A stretch of DNA of 64,000 nt from Leeuwenhoekiella sp. MAR_2009_132 (GCF_000687915.1 NZ_JHZY01000002.1:806001-870000), one strand, 5' to 3'; positions 41,920-52,933 are shown, numbered from the stretch's first letter. Translations and numbers: made by a program. Notes: generated by a model from the letters alone, not told the origin.

Positions 41920-44328
41920 ATGAAATTATTCTGTCTTGGGTTATTGCTGATTTGTACATTAAATCTGCAAGCTCAAAAATGCAACTATAGCATTAGCGGA
42001 GCCGTACGTGATTTTCACGATGGTAATGTATTAGTAAACGCTACTCTTAGTGTAAATGGTTATGATATTTATTCGGTTTCTGATTTTGATGGTAATTATA
42101 AATTAAATGGCCTTTGTGCAGGATCCTACACGATTACCATTACACATCCTGAGTGTGAAGTTGCAGAATTTACAATTCGGCTTTCGGGTGATGTAAAACG
42201 CGATTTTAAATTGGAGCATCATACCGAAGAGCTCAATGCTGTTACGGTAAGAGGCGAGAATATAAATAAAGGGTCTGCGTCTGCAACAGAAGCTGTTTTA
42301 CATACTGAAACACTAGAAAATTATAGTAATGCCAGTTTAGGAGATGCGCTGCGCGAAATTCCCGGTGTATCCTCGCTCAATACAGGTAGTACTGTGGTAA
42401 AGCCAGTAATACAAGGTTTACACAGTAGTCGTGTGCTTATTATTAATAACGGTACCCGTATGGAAGATCAGGAGTGGGGCGTAGAACACGCACCTAATCT
42501 TGATTTAAATACAGCTTCATCGATTACAGTAGTTAAAGGTGCAGGTGCACTGCGATATGGTGGTGATGCCGTAGGTGGTGTAATTGTTACTGACGTTCCT
42601 AAAGCTCCTGTTAAAGACACGCTTTTTGGAAAAACTATTCTTAGTGGGGCTACAAATGGTCGGAGCTTAGGGGTTACTACAAGCTTATTAAAAGCTTTTA
42701 AATCTGGATTTTATATTTTGGGTCAGGGGACTACAAAATTTGCCGGGGATTTAGAAAGTCCTGATTATGTTTTGTCTAATACCGGTTTGCGGGAACATGA
42801 CTTTTCGGTTGGTTTTGGGCTTAATAAGTTTACCTATGGTTTTGATGCTTACTATAGCTTTTATAATTCTGAAGTTGGAATTTTACGAGCCAGTCATATA
42901 GGAAATGTAAGTGATCTGGTACGGGCTATAAATAGTGGTGTGCCTAATTTAGTTTCTGAATTCACCTATGGCATAAATGCTCCTAAGCAAGATGTGCAGC
43001 ATCACCTGGCTAAATTTAGTTTCTTTAAGCGATTTGAAAATGCAGGGAAATTGAGTCTAGATTATTCTTTTCAGCAGAATAACAGAAAGGAATTTGATAT
43101 TCGACGAGGAGATGATAGAGATAAAGCATCACTAGATTTGCAGCTAACTACACATACACTTGCAACAAATTTTCTGTACGATGCTATAACCGGCTTTAAA
43201 GCTAATCTAGGGGCAGAGGGTTCGTATCAGGAGAATTATCCCAATCCTAATACCGGAATCCGTAGGTTAATTCCAGATTATGAGATGTATACCTTTGGGG
43301 CATATATTTCAGCAGATTTTGATGTAACAGACCAGTTGCGTATAGACGGTGGTGTGCGGTATGACTATAGTGAGGTAGATGCTCAAAAATACTATCAAAA
43401 CAGTAGGTGGGAGGAGCGCGGTTATGAGACAGATTTTGGTAATCTGGTAGTTGACCGCTTAGATAACCAGTTGTTAGTTAACCCTGTTTTTGATTATAAT
43501 AATTTTTCAGGAACCCTGGGAGTGCGATATAATCTAGCTACAAATTGGGATCTAAAACTTAATCTAAGCACAGCTTCTAGAGCTCCTAATCCTGCAGAAC
43601 TATTTAGTGATGGGTTACATCATTCTGCGGCAATTATCGAATTAGGAGATCTAAGATTAGAGAAAGAGCAGTCGTATAAGGCGAGCTTAGAGCTTAATGG
43701 TCAAACAGGTGGCTTTTCCTTCGGAATAAATCCGTTTTACAACCGTATCAATGATTTTATAATTTTGGAGCCAAACGGACTTCAGTTTACAAATCGTGGT
43801 GCTTTTCCTGTTTATCAATATGCTCAGGTAGACGCGCGTCTTTATGGTATTGATATTCAAGCTGGCTATGCTATAAGTTCTAATTTTAATTTAACCTCGG
43901 CATTTGCTTATGTGAATGGTCAGGATTTAAAGCGAAATCGCGCATTGATAGATATGCCTGCTCCGAATTTGAATACGACGCTTTCTTTTACAAAACCTGA
44001 ATGGAATAATTTAAATCTATCTATAAGAAATCAAGGTGTCTTTAAACAAACGCGCTTTCCAGATAATGATTTTGAGGTGACCTATATAAATGATGGAGGC
44101 CAACAAACAACTGAAACGGTTGCAGTAAGTAAACCTCCCGCCGGCTATAGTTTATTTCATTTTGCATCTTCAGTAGATTTAAATGTGTTTAAACAATCCC
44201 AATTGACCTTAGGTTTATACGTGGATAATGTTTTAAATATAGCGTACCGAGATTACCTGAATCGTCAGCGTTATTTTGCTGATGATCTGGGTAGAAATTT
44301 TAGAATACAATTAAAACTCAACTATTAA
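41920..44328 (+). CDS. TonB-dependent receptor
   Basis: 802 aa. Signal peptide to about residue 18. Carboxypeptidase-like regulatory domain (ISGAVRDFHDGNVLVNATLS) at residues 25-100, plug domain (ALREIPGVSSLNTG, GLHSSRVLIINNGTRMEDQE) at about 130-230, 22-strand barrel to the C-terminal aromatic FRIQLKLNY. EWGVEHAPNLD resembles receptors of zinc/metal type. With the adjacent His-rich protein and the lipoprotein, metal uptake is plausible. 228 bp upstream hold no clear riboswitch. Confidence 0.9.
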   Translation: MKLFCLGLLLICTLNLQAQKCNYSISGAVRDFHDGNVLVNATLSVNGYDIYSVSDFDGNYKLNGLCAGSYTITITHPECEVAEFTIRLSGDVKRDFKLEHHTEELNAVTVRGENINKGSASATEAVLHTETLENYSNASLGDALREIPGVSSLNTGSTVVKPVIQGLHSSRVLIINNGTRMEDQEWGVEHAPNLDLNTASSITVVKGAGALRYGGDAVGGVIVTDVPKAPVKDTLFGKTILSGATNGRSLGVTTSLLKAFKSGFYILGQGTTKFAGDLESPDYVLSNTGLREHDFSVGFGLNKFTYGFDAYYSFYNSEVGILRASHIGNVSDLVRAINSGVPNLVSEFTYGINAPKQDVQHHLAKFSFFKRFENAGKLSLDYSFQQNNRKEFDIRRGDDRDKASLDLQLTTHTLATNFLYDAITGFKANLGAEGSYQENYPNPNTGIRRLIPDYEMYTFGAYISADFDVTDQLRIDGGVRYDYSEVDAQKYYQNSRWEERGYETDFGNLVVDRLDNQLLVNPVFDYNNFSGTLGVRYNLATNWDLKLNLSTASRAPNPAELFSDGLHHSAAIIELGDLRLEKEQSYKASLELNGQTGGFSFGINPFYNRINDFIILEPNGLQFTNRGAFPVYQYAQVDARLYGIDIQAGYAISSNFNLTSAFAYVNGQDLKRNRALIDMPAPNLNTTLSFTKPEWNNLNLSIRNQGVFKQTRFPDNDFEVTYINDGGQQTTETVAVSKPPAGYSLFHFASSVDLNVFKQSQLTLGLYVDNVLNIAYRDYLNRQRYFADDLGRNFRIQLKLNY

Positions 44329-44346
44329 ATTAAATACAAACATTTT

Positions 44347-44934
44347 ATGAAAACCATTAAATATTCAATCTTAGCTTTAGTCGCGTTAATCAACTTAAAC
44401 TCTTGCTCGTCTGATGATGACACAATACCTGCGGTTATTAATGAAGAGGAAGTAATTACGACGCTTAACGTAACACTGGTTCCTCAAACCGGAGAAACCA
44501 TTGTTTTAACTTCTAGAGATCTTGATGGCGATGGGCCTAATGCTCCTGTATTAACTGTTTCAGGACCTTTACAGGCGGGAATGCGTTACAGTGGGTCACT
44601 TACTTTACAAAATGAAACCGTATCACCTGCAGAATTAATTAATGAAGAAATTGAAGAGGAAGCAGATGAGCATCAATTCTTCTACCGTTTAACTGGTGGT
44701 CTTGATGCTACCGTTACTTATACTGATTCTGAAAATGATTATTTATCTAACGGTAGTACTAATCCTGTAGGACTTCAATTTTCTTTACAGGCGAATACAG
44801 CATCTTCAGGAGGATTAACTATTACCTTAATTCACGAACCTGCAAAAGATGCAACTGGTGTGGTGAATGGCGATATAACAAATGCAGCCGGAGAAACAGA
44901 TGTTGAGCAAACCTTCAATTTAAGTATTGAATAG
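44347..44934 (+). CDS. Lipoprotein linked to TonB receptor
   Basis: 195 aa, lipobox Cys in LINLNSCSSDDD. Beta-rich with TTLNVTLVPQTGETIVLTSRD and a His near residue 114 in EEADEHQFFYRL, where EHQFFYR resembles Bacteroidota proteins named type 1 periplasmic-binding-fold, often beside receptors like this. 18 bases after the receptor. Confidence 0.8.
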   Translation: MKTIKYSILALVALINLNSCSSDDDTIPAVINEEEVITTLNVTLVPQTGETIVLTSRDLDGDGPNAPVLTVSGPLQAGMRYSGSLTLQNETVSPAELINEEIEEEADEHQFFYRLTGGLDATVTYTDSENDYLSNGSTNPVGLQFSLQANTASSGGLTITLIHEPAKDATGVVNGDITNAAGETDVEQTFNLSIE

Positions 44935-44956
44935 TTACAAAGTAAGGTTAACAAAA

Positions 44957-44988
44957 AACGGGCTTCGATTATATCGAAGCCCGTTTTT
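44957..44988. terminator. Terminator between TonB locus and rpoD
   Basis: ACGGGCTTCGAT / ATCGAAGCCCGT with A and T runs on both sides. Confidence 0.9.
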
Positions 44989-45010
44989 TATTTTAACAGT
45001 AAGCTATCGC

Positions 45011-45877
45011 TTATCCCAAGTAAGTCTTAAGCACTTTACTTCTTGAGGTATGACGTAATCTACGAATTCCTTTTTCACGAATTTGACGTACGCGTTCACG
45101 GCTTAAATCAAACATTTCTCCAATTTCCTGAAGCGTATGTGGTTGCTCGCCACCTAAACCATAATTTAATTTAATAACATCAGACTCACGAGGAGAAAGT
45201 GTTTCTAAAGCACGTTCGATTTCTGTTCCTAATGATTCCTGCATTAAGTCTGCATCAGGATTAGGTGATTCACCAGATTTCAATACATCATATAGGTTTG
45301 AGTCGTTCTCACCTTCTTTAAAAGGTGCATCCATTGAAAGATTACGACCTGAGTTCTTCATAGCTAATTTTACTTTAGCTACAGTCATATCAAGTTCTTT
45401 TGCAATCTCATCTGCAGATGGTGGGCGCTCTAAACTTTGCTCTAAGTAAGAAAACGCTTTGTTAATCTTACTAATAGTACCAATTTTGTTAAGAGGTAAA
45501 CGCACAGTTCTTGAGTGTTCTGAAATGGCCTGTAAAATAGACTGGCGAATCCACCAAACCGCGTAGGAGATAAATTTAAATCCACGGGTTTCGTCAAATC
45601 GTTTAGCTGCTTTTACAAGTCCTACATTACCTTCGTTAATTAAATCTGGTAATTTTAAACCCTGGTTTTGGTATTGTTTAGCAACAGATACCACAAAACG
45701 CAAATTAGCCTTCGTCAATCGTTCTAAAGCTATCTGATCGCCTTCCCGAATGCGTTGTGCCAACTCGACCTCCTCATCAGCTGTAATCATATCGAGCTTA
45801 CTTACATCTTGTAAATAGGTATTTAAAGATTTTGATTCCCGATTGGTTACCTGCTTGGTGATTTTGAGTTGTCTCAT
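45011..45877 (-). CDS. rpoD: Primary sigma factor RpoD
   Basis: 288 aa, the short Bacteroidota form without the large region 1.1. Region 2 has [20 protein letters not shown] and the DNA-melting [14 protein letters not shown]; region 3 [11 protein letters not shown]; region 4 [23 protein letters not shown]. Recognises TTG/TAnnTTTG promoters. Confidence 0.95.
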   Translation of the reverse strand: MRQLKITKQVTNRESKSLNTYLQDVSKLDMITADEEVELAQRIREGDQIALERLTKANLRFVVSVAKQYQNQGLKLPDLINEGNVGLVKAAKRFDETRGFKFISYAVWWIRQSILQAISEHSRTVRLPLNKIGTISKINKAFSYLEQSLERPPSADEIAKELDMTVAKVKLAMKNSGRNLSMDAPFKEGENDSNLYDVLKSGESPNPDADLMQESLGTEIERALETLSPRESDVIKLNYGLGGEQPHTLQEIGEMFDLSRERVRQIREKGIRRLRHTSRSKVLKTYLG

Positions 45878-46015
45878 ATTAAAAATTTAGTTTTTAAATG
45901 TAAATAGGATGTAGTATAACATGGATTATTGTCAAATCAAAATTATAAGGCAATTTTATGATGTAATTAGCATTATTGTTTGATTTTCTTCTTATCACTT
46001 ACAATGAGAATCATC

Positions 46016-48559
46016 CTAATTATCCTCATTCTTGTTTTTTCTTTTTAAAAACGAAAAGAATCCTTTTTTAGTGTCATCTTTTCCTGATTCCGGTTTATTG
46101 TTATCTTCTGTAAATTCTAGATCTTCATCTGGGTTTACAGATTCATTTTCGGTTCTAATTATTGTACCATTACCATCTAGGTAAACCTGTTTCTTAGTAT
46201 TTACTTCTTCCTTTCCGCCGCCAAAAATGTTTGCAAGAAAAGATTGAACCTGAGAAGTACTGTCTCTAACAATAGGCGGGCAACTTAAAGCTTCAGAAAC
46301 CGAACCTGAAGGAGCCGCAAAACGTTGCTTTGTAAGTTTAGTATAGGTGGTGTCTGCGTTCATACGCTGCATAAACTTCGCATAAATGGGTAATGCGGAA
46401 TTTGCTCCTGCACCTATTCCCGTGCTGCTAAAACCTATTCTATAATCATCGTTACCTACCCAGGTTACTGCAACCATATAGGGTGTAAGTCCTACAAACC
46501 ACCCATCTTTATTATCTTGAGTTGTTCCTGTCTTACCTGCAATGTCATTTTTTAATTTATACTTATACCTTAGTCGGGATGCAGTACCTTCACTTACAGT
46601 ACCGCGCATCATTTGTACCATAGCTTCTCTGGTAAAGTTGCGCATAACCGACTTTTCTGGAGTAACGGGTTTAAAATCAGCAATAGTCTTACCGGCTTTA
46701 TCTGTAATTTTAGTGATATAATAAGTTTTCATGGGTTTTCCTTTATTTAAAAAGGATGTATACGCCGAAGCCAGATCTCGTATTTTTATCTGCGCAGTAC
46801 CTAAAGCTAACGAAGGTACGCGAGGTAGTTTTGAGGTAATACCCATTCTTTTTGCCTGTGCAATTACATTGTCTATACCAACATCTAATAAAACTTTTAC
46901 AGCAACCGTATTTACAGAGTTACTCAAAGCTCCTTTTAGAGAATAGGACACACTCGTACTATCAGATCCTCCTGAGTTTGCAGGAGACCAACTTTTATTA
47001 TTAAAATAATACACTTCCTGATCTGCACTATAATATGTGCAGGGAGCAATATCTTTTTCTAATGCAGTTGTGTAAACAAAGGGTTTAAAAGTAGACCCCA
47101 CCATACGTTCACTTTGACTTACGTGATCGTATTTAAAATTATTAAAATCTATACCACCTATGTAAGCTAATACACCACCGGTTTCTGGTTCTAATGCCAG
47201 AAAACCACAATTTAAAAGTGATAAATAATGAGCAATACTGTCTCTTGTAGATATATTTTGAGTAGTTTTCTTAAGATCCCAGTCAAAAACAGTGCGTTCT
47301 GACTTAACACTTAGAGAATCATAAATTTGATCTTCAGTAAGTCCCGCTTTTTCAAGACGCTTATAAATGTCTAATTTCTTTAAATTAGGCTCCAGAATGG
47401 CATCTTTTTTCCAGGGAGCATAATTACCATAAGCTTTCTCGTATTGTGCCTGCAGCTCGGCCATATGCTCTTTCATAGCTTCTTCTGCATATACCTGTAA
47501 ATTTTTATCTAAGGTAGTATGTATTGTAAGACCATCCTGATACAAATCATATGGAGAACCATCTTCTTTCTTGTAATTTTTAAGAATTTCACGAGCTTCT
47601 TTACGTATAAGTTCTCTAAAGTAGGGGGCTATTCCTAAATCTGAATGTTTTTGATAATTAAGACGAATGGTGTCACGTTCCATTCCCACAGTATCCTGAG
47701 GTTTTAAGTAGTTATAACGTAACATTTGTTTTAAAACTACATCCCTTCTGCGTTTTGCATTTTCTGGATACAGTCTTGGATTGTAGCTATTATTTGCCTT
47801 CAGCGTACCCACGAGAATTGCAGATTCGCTTAAAGTCAATTCTTCGGTACTTTTATTAAAGAATTTTTGACTGGCGCTTTCTATTCCGAATGTATTATCA
47901 GGAAAGGGTACTGTATTGAGATATAGATTTAGAATTTCATTCTTACTATAGACGTCTTCGAGACGCTGCGCTAATATAAATTCTTTAAACTTAGAAACCA
48001 CAAGGCTCAAAGCACCACCTTCGCGGCGGTCATAAATATTCTTAACTAGCTGTTGAGTTAAAGTACTACCGCCACCTGCAGAATCATCCTGCATTAATAG
48101 GGTTTTAAAAAAAACTCTAAATAGGCTCCGCTTATCTATACCGTCGTGCTTGTAAAAACGTACATCCTCTGTAGCGACAAGAGCGTCTTTAAGATGTTTA
48201 GGAATTTCATTAAAAGCAATAGGTCTTCTATCAAAGATGTAATACTTTCCTATTTCTTCACCATTACGGTCAACTAGTTGAGTAGCCAATGATTGCTCTA
48301 AGTGAGTTAACTCATACCTTGAAGGAAGAGAGCCCCAGGCACCTAGATAAATGCTAAAGAAAAATAGTGAGAATACAAGGAATAAACCACTAACAGCGAT
48401 TGCAGGGTAACGCACCCATTTAATCTTCATTAACGAATTAAACTTTATAGATAAGAACCGGGAAAAAACTAATGCCTTTTTTACCGATTTCTTTTCAGAC
48501 AATTTTAAAACAAGTTCTTTAAAATTGTTATTTAACCTATTTAGTAGCGGGGTCTTCAT
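46016..48559 (-). CDS. Penicillin-binding protein 1A
   Basis: 847 aa, bifunctional class A PBP. N-terminal membrane anchor (YPAIAVSGLFLVFSLFFFS), glycosyltransferase E in ATEDVRFYKHDGID and GGGSTLTQQLVKN, transpeptidase SxxK in GSTFKPFVY, SxN in LSNSVNTV, KTG in AGKTGTTQDNK. C-terminal 60 residues are acidic and Lys-rich. Peptidoglycan synthesis. Confidence 0.93.
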   Translation of the reverse strand: MKTPLLNRLNNNFKELVLKLSEKKSVKKALVFSRFLSIKFNSLMKIKWVRYPAIAVSGLFLVFSLFFFSIYLGAWGSLPSRYELTHLEQSLATQLVDRNGEEIGKYYIFDRRPIAFNEIPKHLKDALVATEDVRFYKHDGIDKRSLFRVFFKTLLMQDDSAGGGSTLTQQLVKNIYDRREGGALSLVVSKFKEFILAQRLEDVYSKNEILNLYLNTVPFPDNTFGIESASQKFFNKSTEELTLSESAILVGTLKANNSYNPRLYPENAKRRRDVVLKQMLRYNYLKPQDTVGMERDTIRLNYQKHSDLGIAPYFRELIRKEAREILKNYKKEDGSPYDLYQDGLTIHTTLDKNLQVYAEEAMKEHMAELQAQYEKAYGNYAPWKKDAILEPNLKKLDIYKRLEKAGLTEDQIYDSLSVKSERTVFDWDLKKTTQNISTRDSIAHYLSLLNCGFLALEPETGGVLAYIGGIDFNNFKYDHVSQSERMVGSTFKPFVYTTALEKDIAPCTYYSADQEVYYFNNKSWSPANSGGSDSTSVSYSLKGALSNSVNTVAVKVLLDVGIDNVIAQAKRMGITSKLPRVPSLALGTAQIKIRDLASAYTSFLNKGKPMKTYYITKITDKAGKTIADFKPVTPEKSVMRNFTREAMVQMMRGTVSEGTASRLRYKYKLKNDIAGKTGTTQDNKDGWFVGLTPYMVAVTWVGNDDYRIGFSSTGIGAGANSALPIYAKFMQRMNADTTYTKLTKQRFAAPSGSVSEALSCPPIVRDSTSQVQSFLANIFGGGKEEVNTKKQVYLDGNGTIIRTENESVNPDEDLEFTEDNNKPESGKDDTKKGFFSFLKRKNKNEDN

Positions 48560-48861
48560 ACAGACCGCAAAGGTACATGTATTATTTTCTTACAGGCTAA
48601 TAGCTTTACATTTGTTTAACAACAATTTTAAATTATTTAAGCTACTAAAATTTCTTATCTATAAGAGTAAAATCTAGACTGTTGCATTTATAAGATGCTG
48701 AAAAACAGATGTCAATAAGAAAACAGTAATAATAATTCGAAATTTAATTTACAAGCTCTGTGATTGTGTAGCTTCAATTTAATGCAAGTGAGACCTTAAT
48801 GGTAGAGCGTAAATGTGATATTTAGGCGCAATTTTCAGCATAAATTTTAATAATTATTAAG
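48560..48861. other. Intergenic region
   Basis: 302 bp between PBP1A and the SLC13 permease genes; no frame, terminator or repeat recognised. Confidence 0.5.
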
Positions 48862-50700
48862 TTAAAAGAGTGTTGAAAGTAAAAGAGTTCCCAACACGCA
48901 AAGTACTATAGATAAAATACCTCCTATAAAGAGAAAATGCTTGAATCTGTAAATGCCTAAATTATAAATAAGGGTATTGGTTTGATAACCTACAGGAGTA
49001 AAAAAGCTGAAATTTGCAGCAAACATTACTGCAAGTAAAAACGGTTTTGCAGGTAACTCTAAGCCGGCTGCAACAGAAATTGCAATAGGCGCCATAATAA
49101 CAGCCGTGGCGTTATTAGAAACACTACCACTCATTATCATGGTTATTAAAAAAATAGCTCCTAAAATAAAAAGTTTATCTTTTCCTTCAAATAAAATAAG
49201 TAACTGGTCTGATAACCATATATCTGCACCACTATTTGTCATGGCAACTCCTAACGGAATCATACCTGCAAGTAAGAAGAATATCTGCCAATCTACTTTA
49301 GTGTAAATTTTATTCATTTCTAGACAGTTTGTGGCGAGTAACAGCGCCATACCCGTTAGTGAACTGGCTAAAATACTTAATACGCCACTAGCTGCTAATC
49401 CTATAACAGCGAGTAAGACTGCAGTTGCAATATATTTTTTAGTTTTATTTTTTGGCTGAAAAGGTTCGTGTGTTTTTAGAATTACAACTCCTTCAAGATT
49501 ATTGAGTTCATTAATACTCGATTTATCAGTTTCTAGAAGTATACGATCTCCCGGTTTTATACGTATTTGATCAAGATTTTTACGTATGAGACGTTCTTTA
49601 GTATTTCTAAGGTTTTTTCTTTTTTTTATTGCAATGGGTAAAATACCCTGTAGATTAAATCTTTTAAGATCACTAAGTGTACTTCCTAAAAATACAGATC
49701 CCGGCAAAATTAGGATTTCTAATAATTGAATGGCAATGGGTTCTTTTTTATCTTTTTCAGATTCTATCTTAATGTCTTTAGGTAAACCTGCAAGTTGATC
49801 TGATGTTTCTGCAGGTTTCTCTTCTTTATGCGCTCCATCAGTCATTATGCGTTCTAGATTATCAATATCTGCCATAACAACAAGTTCGTCTCCAGATTGT
49901 AGAGTAATATATTTTCCCGGGGCGTTTGTTGTTACACCATTACGTACTAATTTTAGTAAGGTTACATCACTGGCTTCTTTTAAAAAAGTATCGTTTATGG
50001 TTTTGCCTACTAATGGTGAAGAGGGCTTTATGTTTATAGTAGTTATGAGTTCGTCAATTTCATAAGCCAACTCTAAACTTTCAGAAGGATCTTTTTTAGG
50101 TAAGAAACGTGAAGCTATAGTCACTATGATAATACCTGCAACTAGAAATATACCACCCATCCAGGCAAACTCAAAAAAGCCCAATTTATCAACGCCCCGA
50201 TTCTGAGCAATTGAATTAACGATTAGGTTTGTAGAGGTTCCCATAAGTGTGCAGCTTCCGCCTAAAATACCTGCAAAAGAAACCGGTAAGAGTAACTTTC
50301 CGGCAGGAATACCAAAACGTTCAGAAAGTTGAAAAATAATTTTAATGAAAACAATTACAACTGCAGTCGTGCTTATAAATGCAGAAATACCTGCGGTAAT
50401 AAACATAAATGTAGGTATCAATATCAGTAACGGCAAGATACTGAGACGTTGCAGACCCTGAGCAAACCAGGCAATTACTCCATTATCTTCTAGCGCAATG
50501 GCTATTATCATTAAGGAGAGTACGGTAATAGTTGCCGAGTTAGAAAAACCGCTTATAGCCTCTTCTGGTGTCACCAGTCCTAGCAAGACCAGTGAGACAA
50601 TAATAAAAATAGCAATCTTATCTACTGGAAATAATTCTGTGACAAAAAAGAAGATGGTTAAACCAAGTATGATAAAAACTTCTAATATTGCTATATCCAT
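48862..50700 (-). CDS. SLC13-family permease with TrkA-C domains
   Basis: 612 aa from ATG 50700 (MDIAILEVFIILGLTIFFF); an earlier TTG-type start would add 18 residues. Eleven to twelve membrane helices, split by two RCK_C/TrkA-C regulatory domains at about residues 200-300 and 325-415 (SSPLVGKTINDTFLKEAS, PGSVFLGSTLSDLKRFNL). Transport of sulfate, citrate or dicarboxylate with Na+ is the family role. Confidence 0.87.
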   Translation of the reverse strand: MDIAILEVFIILGLTIFFFVTELFPVDKIAIFIIVSLVLLGLVTPEEAISGFSNSATITVLSLMIIAIALEDNGVIAWFAQGLQRLSILPLLILIPTFMFITAGISAFISTTAVVIVFIKIIFQLSERFGIPAGKLLLPVSFAGILGGSCTLMGTSTNLIVNSIAQNRGVDKLGFFEFAWMGGIFLVAGIIIVTIASRFLPKKDPSESLELAYEIDELITTINIKPSSPLVGKTINDTFLKEASDVTLLKLVRNGVTTNAPGKYITLQSGDELVVMADIDNLERIMTDGAHKEEKPAETSDQLAGLPKDIKIESEKDKKEPIAIQLLEILILPGSVFLGSTLSDLKRFNLQGILPIAIKKRKNLRNTKERLIRKNLDQIRIKPGDRILLETDKSSINELNNLEGVVILKTHEPFQPKNKTKKYIATAVLLAVIGLAASGVLSILASSLTGMALLLATNCLEMNKIYTKVDWQIFFLLAGMIPLGVAMTNSGADIWLSDQLLILFEGKDKLFILGAIFLITMIMSGSVSNNATAVIMAPIAISVAAGLELPAKPFLLAVMFAANFSFFTPVGYQTNTLIYNLGIYRFKHFLFIGGILSIVLCVLGTLLLSTLF

Positions 50701-50823
50701 AAATTGAGCTCTTAAAAAGTTTAAATTTATATTGAAACTCCTTACGTAGTTCATAAATATTACTTAATAATAAATATACGTTAGCTAATTATTCAACTAA
50801 CATTTTAGTAAATTTTTCTTCAG

Positions 50824-51411
50824 ATGTATACTGCTATCAGAGAACATATCGAAAAAATAGTCCCACTTACAGATCTCGAATTTGAAGAGTTTAAGAGCAT
50901 ACTCAGTATTCATAAACTGCGGAAAAAGGAAACACTTATAATTCCGGGAAATCGGGTAGATACTGAATTTTATGTCGTAAAAGGTTGTTTAAAAGCCTAT
51001 CATACTTCTGAGAGCGGTGATCGATCTATTGTTCAATTTGCTATTGAAGACTGGTGGATTAGTGACTTTAAGGCATTTTTTAACGAGACTACGGCAAAAT
51101 TAACTGTAGAGTGTATTGAAGATTCTGTAGTATTAGGTTTAAAAAAAGCGGCCTTAGAAGAACTGTATATGCGCATTCCTAAGTTTGAACGTTTTTTTAG
51201 AATTAAGACAACCCGAGCGTTTATAAGTTTAACTGGTCGCATTCAGAATGCATTAGAAAAGGAAAGTAGTGATTTGTATATTGATTTTTGTAAATCGTAT
51301 CCTAATATTGAGCAGCGCGTTCCTAATTATGAGATAGCAAGTTATCTGGGCATAAAGCCAGAATCGCTTAGTCGTATTCGCAAAGAGATTACATTAAATA
51401 GTTTGCAATAG
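50824..51411 (+). CDS. Crp/Fnr-family transcription regulator
   Basis: 195 aa. Cyclic-nucleotide-binding fold (KETLIIPGNRVDTEFYVVK, DRSIVQFAIEDWWIS) and a C-terminal HTH (QRVPNYEIASYLGIKPESLS). No Cys cluster, so not an Fnr oxygen sensor. Precedes an SDR gene it may control. Confidence 0.87.
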   Translation: MYTAIREHIEKIVPLTDLEFEEFKSILSIHKLRKKETLIIPGNRVDTEFYVVKGCLKAYHTSESGDRSIVQFAIEDWWISDFKAFFNETTAKLTVECIEDSVVLGLKKAALEELYMRIPKFERFFRIKTTRAFISLTGRIQNALEKESSDLYIDFCKSYPNIEQRVPNYEIASYLGIKPESLSRIRKEITLNSLQ

Positions 51412-51494
51412 CTATTTAACAAGGCTTAACAGTATTTTGCGCAACTTAACATTTAGCACTAACATACCTCAATTAGATTCGTTACTTACCGTAA

Positions 51495-51502
51495 TACCTT
51501 TG
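51495..51502 (+). promoter_or_regulatory. -7-like box before SDR gene
   Basis: TACCTTTG matches TAnnTTTG 20 bases before the ATG at 51523; no clear -33 TTG. Confidence 0.4.
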
Positions 51503-51522
51503 TAACTTAAAATATACAAATT

Positions 51523-52266
51523 ATGAGTTTACAAAATAAAACAGTTATAGTTACAGGTGCTTCAAGTGGAATAGGTGAGGCTACAGCAAAAACATTAGCA
51601 AAAGCAGGCGCAAATGTAGTACTGTCTGCAAGACGTACAGATCGCTTAAAAGATTTAAAAGAGACTATTGAAAAAGAGGGTGGGAAAGCACATGTTATTA
51701 CAGCAGATGTAACCAGCAAAGAGGATTGGAAAAGGGTTATTGAAGAAACTCACAAAACTTATGGCAAAGTTGATATTCTTGTAAATAATGCCGGTTTAAT
51801 GCCTTTATCCTTTATTGAAAATCTAAAAGTAGATGAATGGGATAAAATGGTTGATGTAAACATTAAGGGTGTTCTTAATGGTGTTGCTAGTGTTGTACCC
51901 GATATGAAAGAAAGTAAATCTGGACATATTATTAATATTTCTTCTGTAGCAGGTAGAAAAATTATGCCAGCGGGAGCAGTGTATTGTGCAACTAAATATG
52001 CCGTACGCGCCTTAAGTGAAGGAATACGTTTAGAAATGGGACCTAAGTACAATACTAAAGTAACTTCTATTGAACCAGGTTTTGTGGCTACCGAGTTAAC
52101 CAACACGATTACTGATGATGATGTTAAAGATATGATGTCTCAATATGAAGATTTAACTATGTTACAATCACAGGATATTGCAGATTCTATTTACTATGCC
52201 TTGACACAACCAGGTCACAGTAGTGTAAATGAAATTTTAATACGCCCTACTAATCAGGAGTTGTAA
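51523..52266 (+). CDS. SDR-family oxidoreductase
   Basis: 247 aa. TGASSGIGEA at residues 10-19, NNAG, catalytic S in INISSVAG and Y/K in YCATKYA. NADP-type SDR related to YdfG/clavaldehyde-dehydrogenase-like enzymes. Substrate unknown. Follows the Crp-like gene. Confidence 0.9.
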   Translation: MSLQNKTVIVTGASSGIGEATAKTLAKAGANVVLSARRTDRLKDLKETIEKEGGKAHVITADVTSKEDWKRVIEETHKTYGKVDILVNNAGLMPLSFIENLKVDEWDKMVDVNIKGVLNGVASVVPDMKESKSGHIINISSVAGRKIMPAGAVYCATKYAVRALSEGIRLEMGPKYNTKVTSIEPGFVATELTNTITDDDVKDMMSQYEDLTMLQSQDIADSIYYALTQPGHSSVNEILIRPTNQEL

Positions 52267-52287
52267 TAAAAACCAATATATGTATAT

Positions 52288-52326
52288 AAAAAACAGAGCC
52301 TTGCTAATGCATGGCTCTGTTTTTTT
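52288..52326 (+). terminator. Terminator after SDR gene
   Basis: AAACAGAGCC / GGCTCTGTTT with a T9 tail. Confidence 0.88.
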
Positions 52327-52392
52327 TTTGATTTGAAATTTTCTAGAATTTCTAATTAATTACCTTATTAAAGGTATTGATAAATATAAATC

Positions 52393-52833
52393 TTAACCCG
52401 TTTGTCGGTTTTCAATAGCAATATTTAAATTTTCCTGGAGATTTAAATACATAAATGCCTCGGTTAAACTCTCATAACATTTAATAGAATTTTTATAAAA
52501 GAATTGTTCAATTTCAACATTTGTAGTTGCTGTTTCTCTATATGTAACGATTATATAAGCTTTAAAACATTGATAAGTTTGTTGAAATCGTATCCAGTCT
52601 TGTGGCATAAGTGCATAATTATTGACTCTGTTTGAAATAAAGTAGAGATTTTCATTTGATTTACCATAAAAGTGTTCTTTACAAGTAATCATCGTAGCTA
52701 CCATATCCCAGTTGAAAAGAACACCTTCATTAATTTCTGAAATAATAATGTTCTCTAAAAAATATAGCTTTCCAAAACTGAAACTATGTTCCTCGATTAC
52801 ATACTTCATTAAATGGGTATCCTTGATTTTCAT
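52393..52833 (-). CDS. Hypothetical protein, STAS-like size
   Basis: 146 aa, or 138 aa from ATG 52809 (MKYVIEEHSFSFGKLYFLEN). Alpha/beta pattern with YFISNRVNNYALMPQDWIRF and IIVTYRETATTNVEIEQFF, similar in layout to SpoIIAA/STAS-type flavobacterial proteins. Function unknown. Confidence 0.72.
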   Translation of the reverse strand: MKIKDTHLMKYVIEEHSFSFGKLYFLENIIISEINEGVLFNWDMVATMITCKEHFYGKSNENLYFISNRVNNYALMPQDWIRFQQTYQCFKAYIIVTYRETATTNVEIEQFFYKNSIKCYESLTEAFMYLNLQENLNIAIENRQTG

Positions 52834-52933
52834 AATTAGGGGAGTGGTTTATTTGAACTTTGGGTATACTTAAATATACATAATAAGAATTCGTTTGCTG
52901 CTTTTTAAATTTGGTTATTCGTTTTACTAAAAC